A stretch of DNA of 60,448 nucleotides from Veillonella sp. DNF00869 (GCF_001553345.1 NZ_KQ960767.1:1-60448), one strand, 5' to 3'. Counted from the first letter of the stretch, positions 26,995-36,503 are shown. The notes: a model not told the origin generated them from the letters alone. Translations and numbers: made by a program.

Positions 26995-27894
26995 ATGAAA
27001 TTATGGAAGCAAATGGGACTGGCTGTCATAGTGACCAGCCTTATGATGGGCTATGGACAAGTGTCAGCACAAGTACATGATGATACTTATAGTGCAATAG
27101 CTAGTACTAAGCCAATGGCAAAGGGGGAAGTAGGAGTTCCTTCGAGTACTATCTTAGATGCCGAGAAAAAACGTCAAACTGGTGACGAAATCATGGCAGA
27201 GTTCGATGCGATGCTAGAACAGAATCCATTGACTGATTTGCGTCAAACCGTAGGGCCAAAGATTACCGTTAAGCAATTGTCTTCTTCAAAGTTAGCAGAG
27301 GTAGGAAAAGGGTATGTGTATGCCAACCTAGGTAAAGTGAGCACTACAGTTGGTGTGGTAAAGGACTATACGGGACTGAAGAACATGAAAGAGGGACTTA
27401 AGCTAGGACATTATATGGATGTTTATGAATTACAAGGGGCTGATCAATATGGTTTAAATACAGCTTGGGTTCTTGTATTTCCACTACCTAAAGAGTTGTT
27501 AATGAATGCGCAATCATCGCTATCATACGGAAAAGAGGGACTTTCATCAGCAGAAATGGATAGAATTACTCGTGATGCAAACGACTTATTAAACCATTTT
27601 AATATTCATATTGCAGAAGACAGAGATATTGATTATTCTCAGAATAAACGTCCAGCAAAGATACGATTACGGAATGTAGAACCATTACATACCTTAACAG
27701 ATACTAAATATGGTACGATGACAACAGCGGGAAATATGACCTATGATATAACAGGGATTCAATATCCTGGATATCTGCGTTTAGCCCTAGTGGGAACACC
27801 AGAGTATTTAACAACGATTGTCATGGGTACTACCGAAGTGGAAGGAACATTCTTTAAGCCGTACTTCTTGCAAATGTTACAGCATATAAAGTAA
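26995..27894 (+). CDS. Secreted protein of unknown function, paralogue B
   Basis: The product has 299 residues with a signal peptide (about 1-25, ending VSA). It starts 4 bases after paralogue A and looks like a distant copy of it, sharing length, signal peptide and C-terminal pattern. I see no catalytic motif, lipobox or membrane segment past the signal. Its stop faces the stop of ogt on the other strand two bases away, so this unit ends here. Confidence 0.75.
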   Translation: MKLWKQMGLAVIVTSLMMGYGQVSAQVHDDTYSAIASTKPMAKGEVGVPSSTILDAEKKRQTGDEIMAEFDAMLEQNPLTDLRQTVGPKITVKQLSSSKLAEVGKGYVYANLGKVSTTVGVVKDYTGLKNMKEGLKLGHYMDVYELQGADQYGLNTAWVLVFPLPKELLMNAQSSLSYGKEGLSSAEMDRITRDANDLLNHFNIHIAEDRDIDYSQNKRPAKIRLRNVEPLHTLTDTKYGTMTTAGNMTYDITGIQYPGYLRLALVGTPEYLTTIVMGTTEVEGTFFKPYFLQMLQHIK

Positions 27895-27896
27895 TT

Positions 27897-28400
27897 TTAC
27901 TTGTCTACGAAAGATATATTTTCGATGGATAGTAAGGCTCGCTTAATGGATAGCCCTCCTGTGTAACCAGTGAGGGCGTTTCCTTTGCCTAACACACGAT
28001 GACAAGGGATGATGAGAGAAATAGGGTTAGCACCAACGGCAGATCCTATGGCTTGGGATCCTTTAGGAATAGGGGAGTTAAATACACGTTGGCTTAGCTC
28101 TCCATAGGTAAGGGATGTGCCGTAGGGAATATGTTGTAACTGAGACCATACTTTTTGTTGGAACATTGTGCCTTGAGGAGCTAAGGGAATCATCATCGTT
28201 GGGACTTGTCCGACGAAGTATTGATCTAGCCATTGGATAGTTTGTTGCAAAATGGGGGAAGAAATAGTCTTGTCTATGACCACTGGTTCTTGAAAATTTA
28301 CAGATTGAGTTGGAAATGTAAGCCCTACTAAGGCGGAGGCTGTGGCATATAGTGTAAGAGTGCCCAAAGGGCTTTCATAAGTAGTATAAATAATAGACAT
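27897..28400 (-). CDS. ogt: Methylated-DNA-protein-cysteine methyltransferase
   Basis: The product has 167 residues. The active-site motif PCHR gives acceptor Cys133, inside the usual IPCHRV context, with the HTH segment YGELSQRV near 99-106. It removes O6-alkyl groups from guanine by moving them to itself. The ATG at 28400 has AAGGAGT upstream on the minus strand; the longer frame from 28427 would add nine residues without a site. Confidence 0.92.
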   Translation of the reverse strand: MSIIYTTYESPLGTLTLYATASALVGLTFPTQSVNFQEPVVIDKTISSPILQQTIQWLDQYFVGQVPTMMIPLAPQGTMFQQKVWSQLQHIPYGTSLTYGELSQRVFNSPIPKGSQAIGSAVGANPISLIIPCHRVLGKGNALTGYTGGLSIKRALLSIENISFVDK

Positions 28401-28530
28401 ATAGGTACTCCTTATAGAGGTATGCAAATAAAGTACAATAGAAGTATGAAAAATAGCTACACTTCGATACCATTACATGCTATACTAGTGATATATTATA
28501 AATGTCTTATGGTAATGAAAGGGGACAACT

Positions 28531-28905
28531 ATGAAACAAGTGTATACAGAGCAAGCGCCAGCAGCATTAGGACCATATTCTCAAGCTTACAAAGCAAATG
28601 GTTTTGTGTTCATTTCTGGTCAAGGTGGTATTGATCCAGCACAAGGCGCTCTAGTAGAAGGTGGCGTGGAAGCACAAACATTGCAAGCGATGAAAAACAT
28701 CGAAGCTATCTTAAAAGAAGCAGGCACTGATTTTTCTAAAGTTGTAAAAACAACATGCTTTTTAGCAGATATGGGTGACTTTGCCAAATTTAATGCTATT
28801 TATGCGGAGTATTTTACATCTAAACCAGCTCGTAGTTGTGTGGCAGTCAAAACATTACCAGCTAACTTCTTAGTAGAAGTAGAAGTGATTGCCCTAGCAG
28901 AATAG
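28531..28905 (+). CDS. ridA: RidA-family 2-iminobutanoate/2-iminopropanoate deaminase
   Basis: The product has 124 residues and full family length. It shows GPYSQA near 11-16, GQGGIDP near 30-36 and the catalytic Arg in PARSCVAVKTLP near 102-113. It hydrolyses reactive enamines and imines made by PLP enzymes. The start has AAAGGGGA upstream, and the gene is single, with a terminator behind it. Confidence 0.93.
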   Translation: MKQVYTEQAPAALGPYSQAYKANGFVFISGQGGIDPAQGALVEGGVEAQTLQAMKNIEAILKEAGTDFSKVVKTTCFLADMGDFAKFNAIYAEYFTSKPARSCVAVKTLPANFLVEVEVIALAE

Positions 28906-28942
28906 TATATTGTATTATACCATAAGCGGTTTAATGAGTACT

Positions 28943-28987
28943 AAAAAGCTGTTACATTATGATTGACTCTTAATGTGGCAGCTTTTT
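28943..28987 (+). terminator. Terminator of ridA
   Basis: A 17-bp stem with two G-U pairs runs from AAAAAGCTG at 28943 to CAGCTTTTT ending at 28987, with an 11-base loop. Confidence 0.85.
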
Positions 28988-29031
28988 GCTTATGGTCAGA
29001 TGATGGAAGTAGTGATAGAATAGGTGAAATT

Positions 29032-30024
29032 ATGTTAAGTAAACCAAAATATTTAAGTACGGTGAAAGCCATCCTACATATTTTAGTGGGGGCGATAGTA
29101 TTCGCAGTAGGTATGCAAGCGTTTATCGTACCCCATAAATTATTGAGCGGTGGTATTAGTGGATTAACTCTGATTATTTATTATGTAACCCAAGGCGCAT
29201 TGAGCCTTGGTATGATTAACTTTCTATTGAACCTACCTGTGTTATATGCAGCATGGCGGTGGCTAGGGGGATGGCATCTAGGTATTACTATCTTTGGTAC
29301 AGTGTTGATGTCTATTCTGATTAATGTGGTATCCCCATTGGCAGAGTTAAGTTTGACTCAAAATCCGATTATTGGTGGTATTTTAGGTGGTTTATTTTCA
29401 GGACTAGGACTTGGTATTGTCTATCGTGGGGGCGGCAATACAGGTGGCATTGATCCCATTGCTTTAATCATTCGAAATCGCTTTGGTCTACAAATCGGTA
29501 GCATTTTATTTGGCATCAATATGATGATTTTAATCATTGGTGCTATTGTGATTAATATTGAAGCAGCAGCTACTACATTGATTAGTACGTATTTGTCTGC
29601 GATGGTAACCAATAAGGTGATTACAGGATTCAGTCAACGGAAAGCGATGTTTATCATTTCCTATAAACCAGTGACGATTTGTAATTTAATTATTGATAAA
29701 ATTGGTCGTGGTGCTACGATTTTGAATGGAGAAGGCGCCTATACACATCAGCCTAAACAGGTTATTATGGTAGTAGTAAGTTTATTGCAAGTGGCTCGCT
29801 TGAAAGCTGCCGTAGAAGCGGAAGATCCAACAGCATTTATGGTCATTACGGATGCAGCAGAGGTTATCGGCACAGGTTTCTCGGCAAGGTCTACGAATGG
29901 TGCTGTAGAACGGGTATTGCAAACCTGTGATCCAGTGAAAGCGGCTGAAGCAGAGCAAATGATTCATGAAGTGCAAATGGCAAGACATGAAATCCCTTCC
30001 CAAGAGCATAAGGAGGAACAATAA
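29032..30024 (+). CDS. YitT-family membrane protein (DUF2179 at C-terminus)
   Basis: The product has 330 residues and about five to six hydrophobic segments with many Gly-rich turns (GGISGL, GGNTGGIDP), then a soluble C-terminal DUF2179-type domain from about 240. This is the YitT/YpjC family, whose function is unknown. The in-frame start at 28963 lies within the ridA terminator, so ATG 29032 is chosen; its site (TAGGTGA) is weak. The stop codon is 1 base from the pgm start. Confidence 0.8.
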   Translation: MLSKPKYLSTVKAILHILVGAIVFAVGMQAFIVPHKLLSGGISGLTLIIYYVTQGALSLGMINFLLNLPVLYAAWRWLGGWHLGITIFGTVLMSILINVVSPLAELSLTQNPIIGGILGGLFSGLGLGIVYRGGGNTGGIDPIALIIRNRFGLQIGSILFGINMMILIIGAIVINIEAAATTLISTYLSAMVTNKVITGFSQRKAMFIISYKPVTICNLIIDKIGRGATILNGEGAYTHQPKQVIMVVVSLLQVARLKAAVEAEDPTAFMVITDAAEVIGTGFSARSTNGAVERVLQTCDPVKAAEAEQMIHEVQMARHEIPSQEHKEEQ

Positions 30025-30025
30025 T

Positions 30026-31750
30026 ATGGTACATCCATTGGCAGGACAACCTGTAAAAAAAGAAGACATTATTAATGTAGATACAATTGTGAAAGACTTT
30101 TTTCGCATTGTTCCTAATCATGAGACTTTAGAAGAACGAGTAAGCTTTGGTACGTCTGGACATCGAGGGATTGCATCCAAAGGGACCTTTAATGAACTCC
30201 ATGTGGCAGCCATTGTACAAGCAATTTGTGATGTGCGTCAAGAATTTGGTGCTACAGGACCTTGCTATATTGGACAAGATACACATGCCTTATCACAACC
30301 AGCTTTGCAAGTAGCCATTGAAGTCTTGTTGGGAAATCGTGTGAAAACACGTGTGGATGCACATCGTGAATTTGTGCCTACTCCAAGTGTATCTCGGGCT
30401 ATTTTGCGACACAATGCAGATACAACAGCAGAGAATGTAGCAGATGGTATTATTATTACGCCTTCTCATAATCCGCCAGAACATGGTGGTATTAAATACA
30501 ATCCACCTCATGGGGGCCCTGCAGATACAGCGGTGACAAAGCGGATTGAAGCCTTAGCTAATGAATATTTGCAAAAAGGGTTAGATAGCATTCAACGATT
30601 TTCCTTTCATCATCTAGTGGGTGCTCATGAAAGCGCTCATTGTGGTTGCTGTCATCATGAAGAAGAGCAACGGGTAACTCCAGCTGCGATTTCTATAGAC
30701 GAAGCGGGACAATATTTAGAACCATATGACTTTAAAATGGCCTATGTAAAAGAATTGCCTCAGATTATCAATATGAAAGCAATCCAAGAAGCCAATCCAA
30801 AGGTGTTAATTAATGCTTTAGGCGGCAGTGGAGGGGCCTATTGGCATGCCATTGCTGAGGAGTATAATCTAAACTTTACTATCATTAATAGTGACTATGA
30901 TCCAACATTTAGCTTCATGTCCTATGACCATGATGGTGCTATTCGTATGGACTGTTCTTCCCCATATGCTATGGTAGAGGTAGCAAAAAATTTAGGTGAT
31001 CATGAACTAGCTATTGGCAATGACCCAGACTATGATCGTCATGGCATCGTCACAGAAGAAGGTTTGTTAGCACCCAATCAATATTTAGTAGTAGCTGCTA
31101 AGTATTTGAATGAAACTCGCCCTTGGGAAGGAAAAGGTGTTGGAAAAACAGCTGTTGTGACAAGCTTGATGGATGCCTATTGCAAAGATTCCAATCATCC
31201 AGTCTATGAAGTGCCAGTAGGTTTTAAATATTTTGCTCCATTATTATTTGATGGACGCATTGGCCTAGGAGCAGAGGAGAGTGCAGGAGCGTCATTCTTG
31301 CAACAGGATGGAACCGTATGGACTACTGATAAAGATGGCATCATTTTAGGACTTTTAGCGGTGGAAATGGTAGCCACTACAGGGAAAACTCCGGCACAAC
31401 ACTATGTAGATATGACGGAACAATGGGGAACACCGGTGTTCCAACGTGTGGATATGCCTTGCACAGCGGAAATAAAAAGTGCTTTAAAAGGTATGAAACC
31501 TAGTGATGTGACTATGACAAAATTAGGAGGCAGTCCGATTCTAGATATTCGTACGACCTCTTTGTTTGAAGAACAACCTATTGATGGTGTTAAAATTGTG
31601 ACAGATACAGGTTGGTTTGTAGCACGACCATCAGGTACAGAAAACTTATATAAAATGTATGCAGAGTCCTATTTAGGCGAAGAAGGGCTGGCGCAGCTGA
31701 TGGAAGATGGTAAACACATTATTGAAGGGTTAGTAACAAAATCTGTTTAG
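30026..31750 (+). CDS. pgm: Phosphoglucomutase (alpha-D-glucose specific)
   Basis: The enzyme interconverts glucose-1-phosphate and glucose-6-phosphate. The product has 574 residues, slightly longer than the 546 usual for E. coli Pgm. The active-site Ser lies in TPSHNPPEHGG (about 151-161), the metal loop is DPDYDRHG (about 332-339), and the C-terminal phosphate site is RPSGTEN. The extra length includes a His/Cys-rich insert at about 195-213. The ATG has AAGGAGG at 30010-30016 and follows the YitT gene directly. It would join galactose use to central metabolism. Confidence 0.93.
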   Translation: MVHPLAGQPVKKEDIINVDTIVKDFFRIVPNHETLEERVSFGTSGHRGIASKGTFNELHVAAIVQAICDVRQEFGATGPCYIGQDTHALSQPALQVAIEVLLGNRVKTRVDAHREFVPTPSVSRAILRHNADTTAENVADGIIITPSHNPPEHGGIKYNPPHGGPADTAVTKRIEALANEYLQKGLDSIQRFSFHHLVGAHESAHCGCCHHEEEQRVTPAAISIDEAGQYLEPYDFKMAYVKELPQIINMKAIQEANPKVLINALGGSGGAYWHAIAEEYNLNFTIINSDYDPTFSFMSYDHDGAIRMDCSSPYAMVEVAKNLGDHELAIGNDPDYDRHGIVTEEGLLAPNQYLVVAAKYLNETRPWEGKGVGKTAVVTSLMDAYCKDSNHPVYEVPVGFKYFAPLLFDGRIGLGAEESAGASFLQQDGTVWTTDKDGIILGLLAVEMVATTGKTPAQHYVDMTEQWGTPVFQRVDMPCTAEIKSALKGMKPSDVTMTKLGGSPILDIRTTSLFEEQPIDGVKIVTDTGWFVARPSGTENLYKMYAESYLGEEGLAQLMEDGKHIIEGLVTKSV

Positions 31751-31813
31751 TTGGTAACCGTCTTTAACATGTCCATGAAGAGAAGGGAGTCCATGTACTT
31801 ACTGAGTCTGTTC

Positions 31814-31842
31814 TTGTATGTCCTGTGTTTAACTGATATAAT
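31814..31842 (+). promoter_or_regulatory. Promoter upstream of the wecA-type gene
   Basis: TTGTAT (31814-31819) and TATAAT (31837-31842) are 17 bases apart. A second possible start is an extended -10, TGTTATAAT, at 31905-31913, 30 bases before the gene. Confidence 0.6.
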
Positions 31843-31942
31843 TAATAAATATGGTCTATATACAATGAACTAAGTATTCGAATAACAGACTATTGACAAT
31901 CACTTGTTATAATCATGAAATACCACGTATGGAGGTGGTGGA

Positions 31943-32965
31943 ATGACAGTATATTTATGGGCCTTTGTCATTGCTCTCGTAGTAACATATATTTGCACGC
32001 CTTTAGTAAAACAATTTGCTGTTAAGGTAGGTGCTATTGATAAACCAGATGCACGTAAAGTGCATCAAGTATCGATTCCACGGTTAGGTGGATTGGCGAT
32101 TTATATTGGCTATATGGTATCTTTGCTATATAGCGTGAAAGATGTGTCTTCTGTCAAAGGATTGATTGTAGGTTCAATTATCCTAGTAGCAGTAGGGATT
32201 TGGGACGATATTAAACAAATTGGTCCAAAAACAAAATTGATGGGACAAATTTTGGCGGCTCTTATGTTGCCACTGTTTGGTAATGCGGTGCATTTTATAA
32301 GCATTGGTGACCATCTATTGTATTTAGAATATTTTGCCATACCGTTGACGGTGTTTTGGATTGTAGGGTTTACGAATATTGTGAATCTCATTGATGGATT
32401 AGATGGATTGGCAGCAGGGATTTCTCTCATTGCGTGTATTACGATTTGTATCGTGACTTTGCAAATGGGGCAAATCGAATTGGCTTGCATTACTTTGGCA
32501 TTAGCTGGGGCGGCTTGCGGATTCTTGCGCTACAACTTTAATCCTGCCAAAATATTTATGGGTGATACAGGCAGTATGCTATTGGGTTATACCATGGCAG
32601 CTATCTCTGTCATGGGCAGTGTAAAAACGGCAGCGACTGTGGCATTGGTGGTACCTGTGATTGTGTTAGGATTACCAATTTTAGATACTTTATTTGCCAT
32701 TGTACGTCGACGTATTAATGGACGCCCTGTATTCCAACCAGATAAAGGACATTTGCATCATCGTCTACTGGCGATGGGGCTCACACAAAAACAAGCTGTG
32801 TTGCTGATGTATGCCATCACTGCACTTTTAGGTTGTGTGTCTATCGTGGCGGCAAAAGCAAACTTTGTCATAGGAGTCTTGCTAGTGCTTGTTATACTTT
32901 GTGCATGCGTGTGGACAGCAACAAAAATTGGGATTATATCCAAAGACAACGACGTTCGTAAATAG
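31943..32965 (+). CDS. wecA: Undecaprenyl-phosphate N-acetylglucosaminyl 1-phosphate transferase
   Basis: The product has 340 residues and about ten membrane segments of the MraY/WecA/TagO family. GIWDDIKQIGPK near 89-100 carries the Asp pair, NLIDGLDGLAAG near 149-160 the catalytic Asp, FMGDTGSMLLG near 205-215 the metal site, and HLHHRL the C-terminal His motif. It links GlcNAc-phosphate to undecaprenyl phosphate, the first step of an envelope glycan (O-antigen-like in a diderm). The start has TGGAGG upstream. tagO would be an equally good name. Confidence 0.9.
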   Translation: MTVYLWAFVIALVVTYICTPLVKQFAVKVGAIDKPDARKVHQVSIPRLGGLAIYIGYMVSLLYSVKDVSSVKGLIVGSIILVAVGIWDDIKQIGPKTKLMGQILAALMLPLFGNAVHFISIGDHLLYLEYFAIPLTVFWIVGFTNIVNLIDGLDGLAAGISLIACITICIVTLQMGQIELACITLALAGAACGFLRYNFNPAKIFMGDTGSMLLGYTMAAISVMGSVKTAATVALVVPVIVLGLPILDTLFAIVRRRINGRPVFQPDKGHLHHRLLAMGLTQKQAVLLMYAITALLGCVSIVAAKANFVIGVLLVLVILCACVWTATKIGIISKDNDVRK

Positions 32966-32971
32966 CTATGC

Positions 32972-33006
32972 AAAACGCCAGGAGCTCATGCTTCATGGCG
33001 TTTTTT
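32972..33006 (+). terminator. Terminator of the wecA-type gene
   Basis: AAAACGCCA (32972-32980) pairs with TGGCGTTTT (32996-33004), followed by more Ts. Confidence 0.82.
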
Positions 33007-33021
33007 ATTTTTAGGCAAAGG

Positions 33022-33088
33022 GAAAGCGTGGCATGTTCCTGAACAAACGGTATTTCATAATGTTTGTTCAGGAACATGCCACGCTTTC
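33022..33088. repeat. Perfect 27-bp inverted repeat
   Basis: The arms at 33022-33048 and 33062-33088 match without error around a 13-base loop. The right arm runs into the repeat unit that starts near 33075. No T-run follows. Confidence 0.85.
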
Positions 33089-33397
33089 TGGTGATTGCAG
33101 AATTAAGCATACGACGCCATGTCGCTTACGCTTATGGCGTTTTGCTTAGTACTTACTCACTCTGTGAGTGGGGAGGGGAACATACCACGGTCTTTTTGCG
33201 TTTTCTTAATGGTAGTAATGAAATGCCATATGCCCTAGATAATCTACTTCGCGGTTGAAGGCGTTTTGCCTAGTGTTTGCTCACTCTGTAGGGAAGGGGG
33301 CATGCTTTCTGGTGTTTGTAGAATTAAGTATATTACGCTATGTTGCTTACGCTTATGGCGTGTTGCCTAGTATTTGCTCACTCTGTAGGGGAGGGGT
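33075..33397. repeat. Cluster of degenerate noncoding repeats
   Basis: A unit of about 100 bases occurs nearly complete twice (33075-33182 and 33301-33397) and in part once (33261-33300). Shared pieces are CTTTCTGGTG, AGAATTAAG, GCTTACGCTTATGGCGT and CTCACTCTGT followed by a G-run. Each full unit holds a hairpin of the form CGCCAT/ATGGCG. The 195-base open frame across the first copy has no ribosome-binding site, so I treat the whole 584-base gap as noncoding. The segment 33183-33260 shows no clear repeat. Confidence 0.65.
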
Positions 33398-33456
33398 GTG
33401 ACGTTTTATTTCGATGTACTTCTTTACAGTTTCTACTAGTATGGAAGGCTTGTACA

Positions 33457-33465
33457 TGATACAAT
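33457..33465 (+). promoter_or_regulatory. Extended -10 promoter for wecB
   Basis: TGATACAAT at 33457-33465 is an extended -10 box, about 97 bases before the gene. It overlaps a small palindrome, TTGTA/TACAA (33450-33464). Confidence 0.35.
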
Positions 33466-33561
33466 AGAGATAATTGAAAAAGCTTAATAAAGTGATTTAG
33501 GAAAGTTTGTATATGACGGCTTTCATGGTAAAGGAAGTAAACGAAATATGTGGGAGGTACT

Positions 33562-34707
33562 ATGTTAAAAGTCATGACCATATTTGGGACACGTCCTGAG
33601 GCAATAAAGATGGCACCAGTTGTTAAGGCTTTGGAAGCAGCGCCTGATATGGAGTCCATCGTTACGGTAACGGCACAGCATAGAGAAATGTTAGATCAGG
33701 TGTTGCATTTGTTTTCTATAACACCTGATTATGATTTAAATATTATGAGTCAAGGGCAGACCTTGTATGATGTAACTTGTCGTGCCTTAATGGGACTACA
33801 AGAGGTATTGAAAGAAGCAAAACCTGATGTGGTGCTTGTTCATGGCGACACGACCACTACTTTTGTGGGGGCACTAGCGGCATTTTATGAAGGGATTCCT
33901 GTTGGGCATGTGGAGGCAGGTCTTCGGACGGGTAATATTTACTCTCCATTTCCTGAGGAGATGAATCGAAAGTTGACAGGTGCTATTGGGACGTACCATT
34001 TTGCACCTACCACTACATCAGAAGCAAACTTATTGAAAGAAAATATAAATCCAGATCACTTGTATGTAACAGGGAATACGGTTATCGATGCGCTGCAAAC
34101 TACAGTAAAGGAAGACTACACATTTACTGAAGAGTTGCTGAACAAAATTGATTACGTGAACCAAAAGGTTATTTTGGTGACCACTCATCGTCGTGAGAAT
34201 TTAGGCGATCCAATGCGCAATGTGTATGAGGCAATTCGTGATATTATTGGAGAACATGAAGAGGTTGAAGTTATATTCCCTATGCACCGAAATCCAAAGG
34301 TACGCAGTATTGTACAAGAGGTACTAGGTGATATGCCACGTGTACATTTGATTGAGCCATTAGAATATGAACCATTTGCAAACATAATGGATCGGACCTA
34401 TCTTATTATGACAGACTCTGGTGGTATTCAAGAGGAAGCGCCATCTTTGGGTAAACCTGTACTAGTTCTTCGTGATACGACAGAGCGACCTGAAGCAGTC
34501 CAAGCAGGTACAGTAAAATTAGTGGGCACTGATAAAGCAACTGTATACTCCACAGCTAAAGAGTTAATTACGAATGCAGAAATGTATACTGCTATGTCAA
34601 ATGCAGTGAACCCTTATGGGGATGGATTAGCATCAGAACGAATTGTACAAGCCTTACGGCATGAATTTTTTGAGCATCAAGAAAAACCATCGTCCTTTGG
34701 AAAATAA
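33562..34707 (+). CDS. wecB: UDP-N-acetylglucosamine 2-epimerase (non-hydrolysing)
   Basis: The enzyme interconverts UDP-GlcNAc and UDP-ManNAc. The product has 381 residues. It shows the family start FGTRPEAIKMAPV (6-18), VHGDTTT near 91-97, HVEAGLRTG near 115-123, THRREN near 210-215 and DSGGIQEEAPS near 288-298. ATG 33562 has GGGAGG at 33552-33557. With the wecA-type gene on the far side of the repeat cluster, it points to synthesis of a ManNAc-containing envelope glycan. Confidence 0.94.
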   Translation: MLKVMTIFGTRPEAIKMAPVVKALEAAPDMESIVTVTAQHREMLDQVLHLFSITPDYDLNIMSQGQTLYDVTCRALMGLQEVLKEAKPDVVLVHGDTTTTFVGALAAFYEGIPVGHVEAGLRTGNIYSPFPEEMNRKLTGAIGTYHFAPTTTSEANLLKENINPDHLYVTGNTVIDALQTTVKEDYTFTEELLNKIDYVNQKVILVTTHRRENLGDPMRNVYEAIRDIIGEHEEVEVIFPMHRNPKVRSIVQEVLGDMPRVHLIEPLEYEPFANIMDRTYLIMTDSGGIQEEAPSLGKPVLVLRDTTERPEAVQAGTVKLVGTDKATVYSTAKELITNAEMYTAMSNAVNPYGDGLASERIVQALRHEFFEHQEKPSSFGK

Positions 34708-34833
34708 TAGTCGATGTATGCATTCTAGTTATAATTAAGTTGATAGCTACTTTCGTTGACTGTGTAATTCAGGAATGTACACGGTTTTGAATCAAATCGT
34801 ATGGAAAGTTTTGATAGATATAAAATTTATATA

Positions 34834-34864
34834 TTGTTAAAATTGTTTTCATTGGTGGTATAAT
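34834..34864 (+). promoter_or_regulatory. Promoter of the ATP synthase operon
   Basis: TTGTTA (34834-34839) and TATAAT (34859-34864) are 19 bases apart, a little long. The -10 is perfect and lies 31 bases before atpZ. Confidence 0.5.
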
Positions 34865-34895
34865 CTACGATGTTAGAGGTATAGGAGGTATGTCT

Positions 34896-35099
34896 ATGGG
34901 GAAAGAAAAATCAGATCTATGGATGGCTATCTCCAAAGCATCAACTACGGGATTTACCATACTTTGTTCTATCGGTATCTGTATGGGTCTTGGTTATGCC
35001 TTTGATCACTATGTGGGCACCAACCCATGGGGGTTGCTCATAGGTGGTATCTTCGGTGGGTTTCTAGGCCTTTACGGTGTCATACGTCAGTGTATGTAA
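34896..35099 (+). CDS. atpZ: AtpZ-like F1Fo-associated membrane protein
   Basis: The product has 67 residues and two hydrophobic segments with GGIFGGFLG between and within them, the usual form of AtpZ/AtpI-like proteins at the head of atp operons. Its role may be in assembling the rotor ring or in Mg2+ supply, as proposed for the family. ATG 34896 has GGAGG seven bases upstream; ATG 34890 is too close to that site. Confidence 0.8.
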   Translation: MGKEKSDLWMAISKASTTGFTILCSIGICMGLGYAFDHYVGTNPWGLLIGGIFGGFLGLYGVIRQCM

Positions 35100-35108
35100 G
35101 GAGACTGT

Positions 35109-35495
35109 ATGAAAGAATATATAACCTATATCAAAAGTCATTGCCGATGGATACTGTCAGTGGCTATACTAGGTGTAGTCGTGTTATGGATACTGGACTG
35201 GACTCAGCACATCACGGGTTGGCTATGGGGCATGATGACATATGTTGTATATTTCTTGTATTTAGCACTACAAACCTATAAGATGAAAGATGCCACCTTA
35301 GAAGATGTAAAGCGACGAGTTTGGATTGGTGTTATGAGTCGGTTTAGCTTAATCGTATTGTTAGTAGGCATAAGCACGCAGATCCCTTCTATTTCCATGA
35401 AAGGTGTACTAGGCGGAATCTGTGTGTTTGTTCCTATGCAATATGTTGAGTATAGTATGTATGTACGTCAACGTAATAGGGAATCATCTATGTGA
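35109..35495 (+). CDS. atpI: ATP synthase subunit I
   Basis: The product has 128 residues and four hydrophobic segments. Sequence conservation in this family is low, but the size, topology and place between atpZ and atpB are as expected for AtpI, an assembly factor for the c-ring. The start has AAGGAG directly after the atpZ stop. Confidence 0.78.
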   Translation: MKEYITYIKSHCRWILSVAILGVVVLWILDWTQHITGWLWGMMTYVVYFLYLALQTYKMKDATLEDVKRRVWIGVMSRFSLIVLLVGISTQIPSISMKGVLGGICVFVPMQYVEYSMYVRQRNRESSM

Positions 35496-35509
35496 AAGGG
35501 GGTGGGAAT

Positions 35510-36181
35510 ATGGAGTTACATGCAGGGCATCATCATGTTGTTCAATGGATGGGCATATCCTTTAATATGGATACGCTATACATGACGTGGTTAGTGATGG
35601 CAATCATTATTGTAGTCACACTATTAGCTACACGGTCACGGGCCATGGTACCACAGGGGATTCAAAATGTGATGGAAGGCGTGCTAGAAGGATTGACTGG
35701 TCAATTTAAAACGAACCTAGGCAATCAGTGGAAGTTTTTAAGCTCCATCCTATTTACGTATTTTCTGTTTATTTTGGTGAGTAATGAATTGGGCTTGATT
35801 CCAAGTCCGCATATCTTGGCATCGCCAACAAATGACATTAACACCACCTTGGGATTAGCCATTTCAAGCTCAATTCTTGTATGGATTGTAGGCTTGAAAG
35901 TCAAAGGAATTGGCTATTTTAAGCATTTTGTGCAGCCATTTAAATTATTTATCATCATCAACTTAATGGAAGAAATAGCGAAACCTGTCACATTAGCCTT
36001 CCGTTTGTTTGGTAACATACTAGCGGGAGAAATTCTTTTAGAATTATTATATGCCTTGGTACCCTATGTACTTCCTATCGTATGGTTAGCCTTTAGTCTA
36101 GCAATCGGTATTATTCAAGCGTTTATTTTTGCCATGCTCGTTACCTCGTATTTGGGGATGACAATTGGAGATGGACATTAA
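35510..36181 (+). CDS. atpB: ATP synthase Fo subunit a
   Basis: The product has 223 residues and five to six membrane helices. The essential Arg is R165 in AFRLFGN, which faces the c-ring Glu during proton transfer. ATG 35510 has AAAGGGGG at 35496-35503; the GTG at 35492 overlaps atpI and is not needed. Confidence 0.94.
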   Translation: MELHAGHHHVVQWMGISFNMDTLYMTWLVMAIIIVVTLLATRSRAMVPQGIQNVMEGVLEGLTGQFKTNLGNQWKFLSSILFTYFLFILVSNELGLIPSPHILASPTNDINTTLGLAISSSILVWIVGLKVKGIGYFKHFVQPFKLFIIINLMEEIAKPVTLAFRLFGNILAGEILLELLYALVPYVLPIVWLAFSLAIGIIQAFIFAMLVTSYLGMTIGDGH

Positions 36182-36189
36182 TAGTTTAG

Positions 36190-36474
<285 letters not shown>

Positions 36475-36503
36475 TAGACATTAGCTAAGAGGAGGTATGA
36501 CCG

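Noticed and set aside
31893..31913. TTGACA and TATAAT before the wecA-type gene as a promoter pair
   Set aside because: They are only 9 bases apart. The TATAAT can still act as an extended -10 without that -35.
33064..33258. Open frame of 64 codons inside the repeat cluster
   Set aside because: It has no ribosome-binding site, begins inside the arm of the 27-bp inverted repeat, and crosses degenerate repeats.
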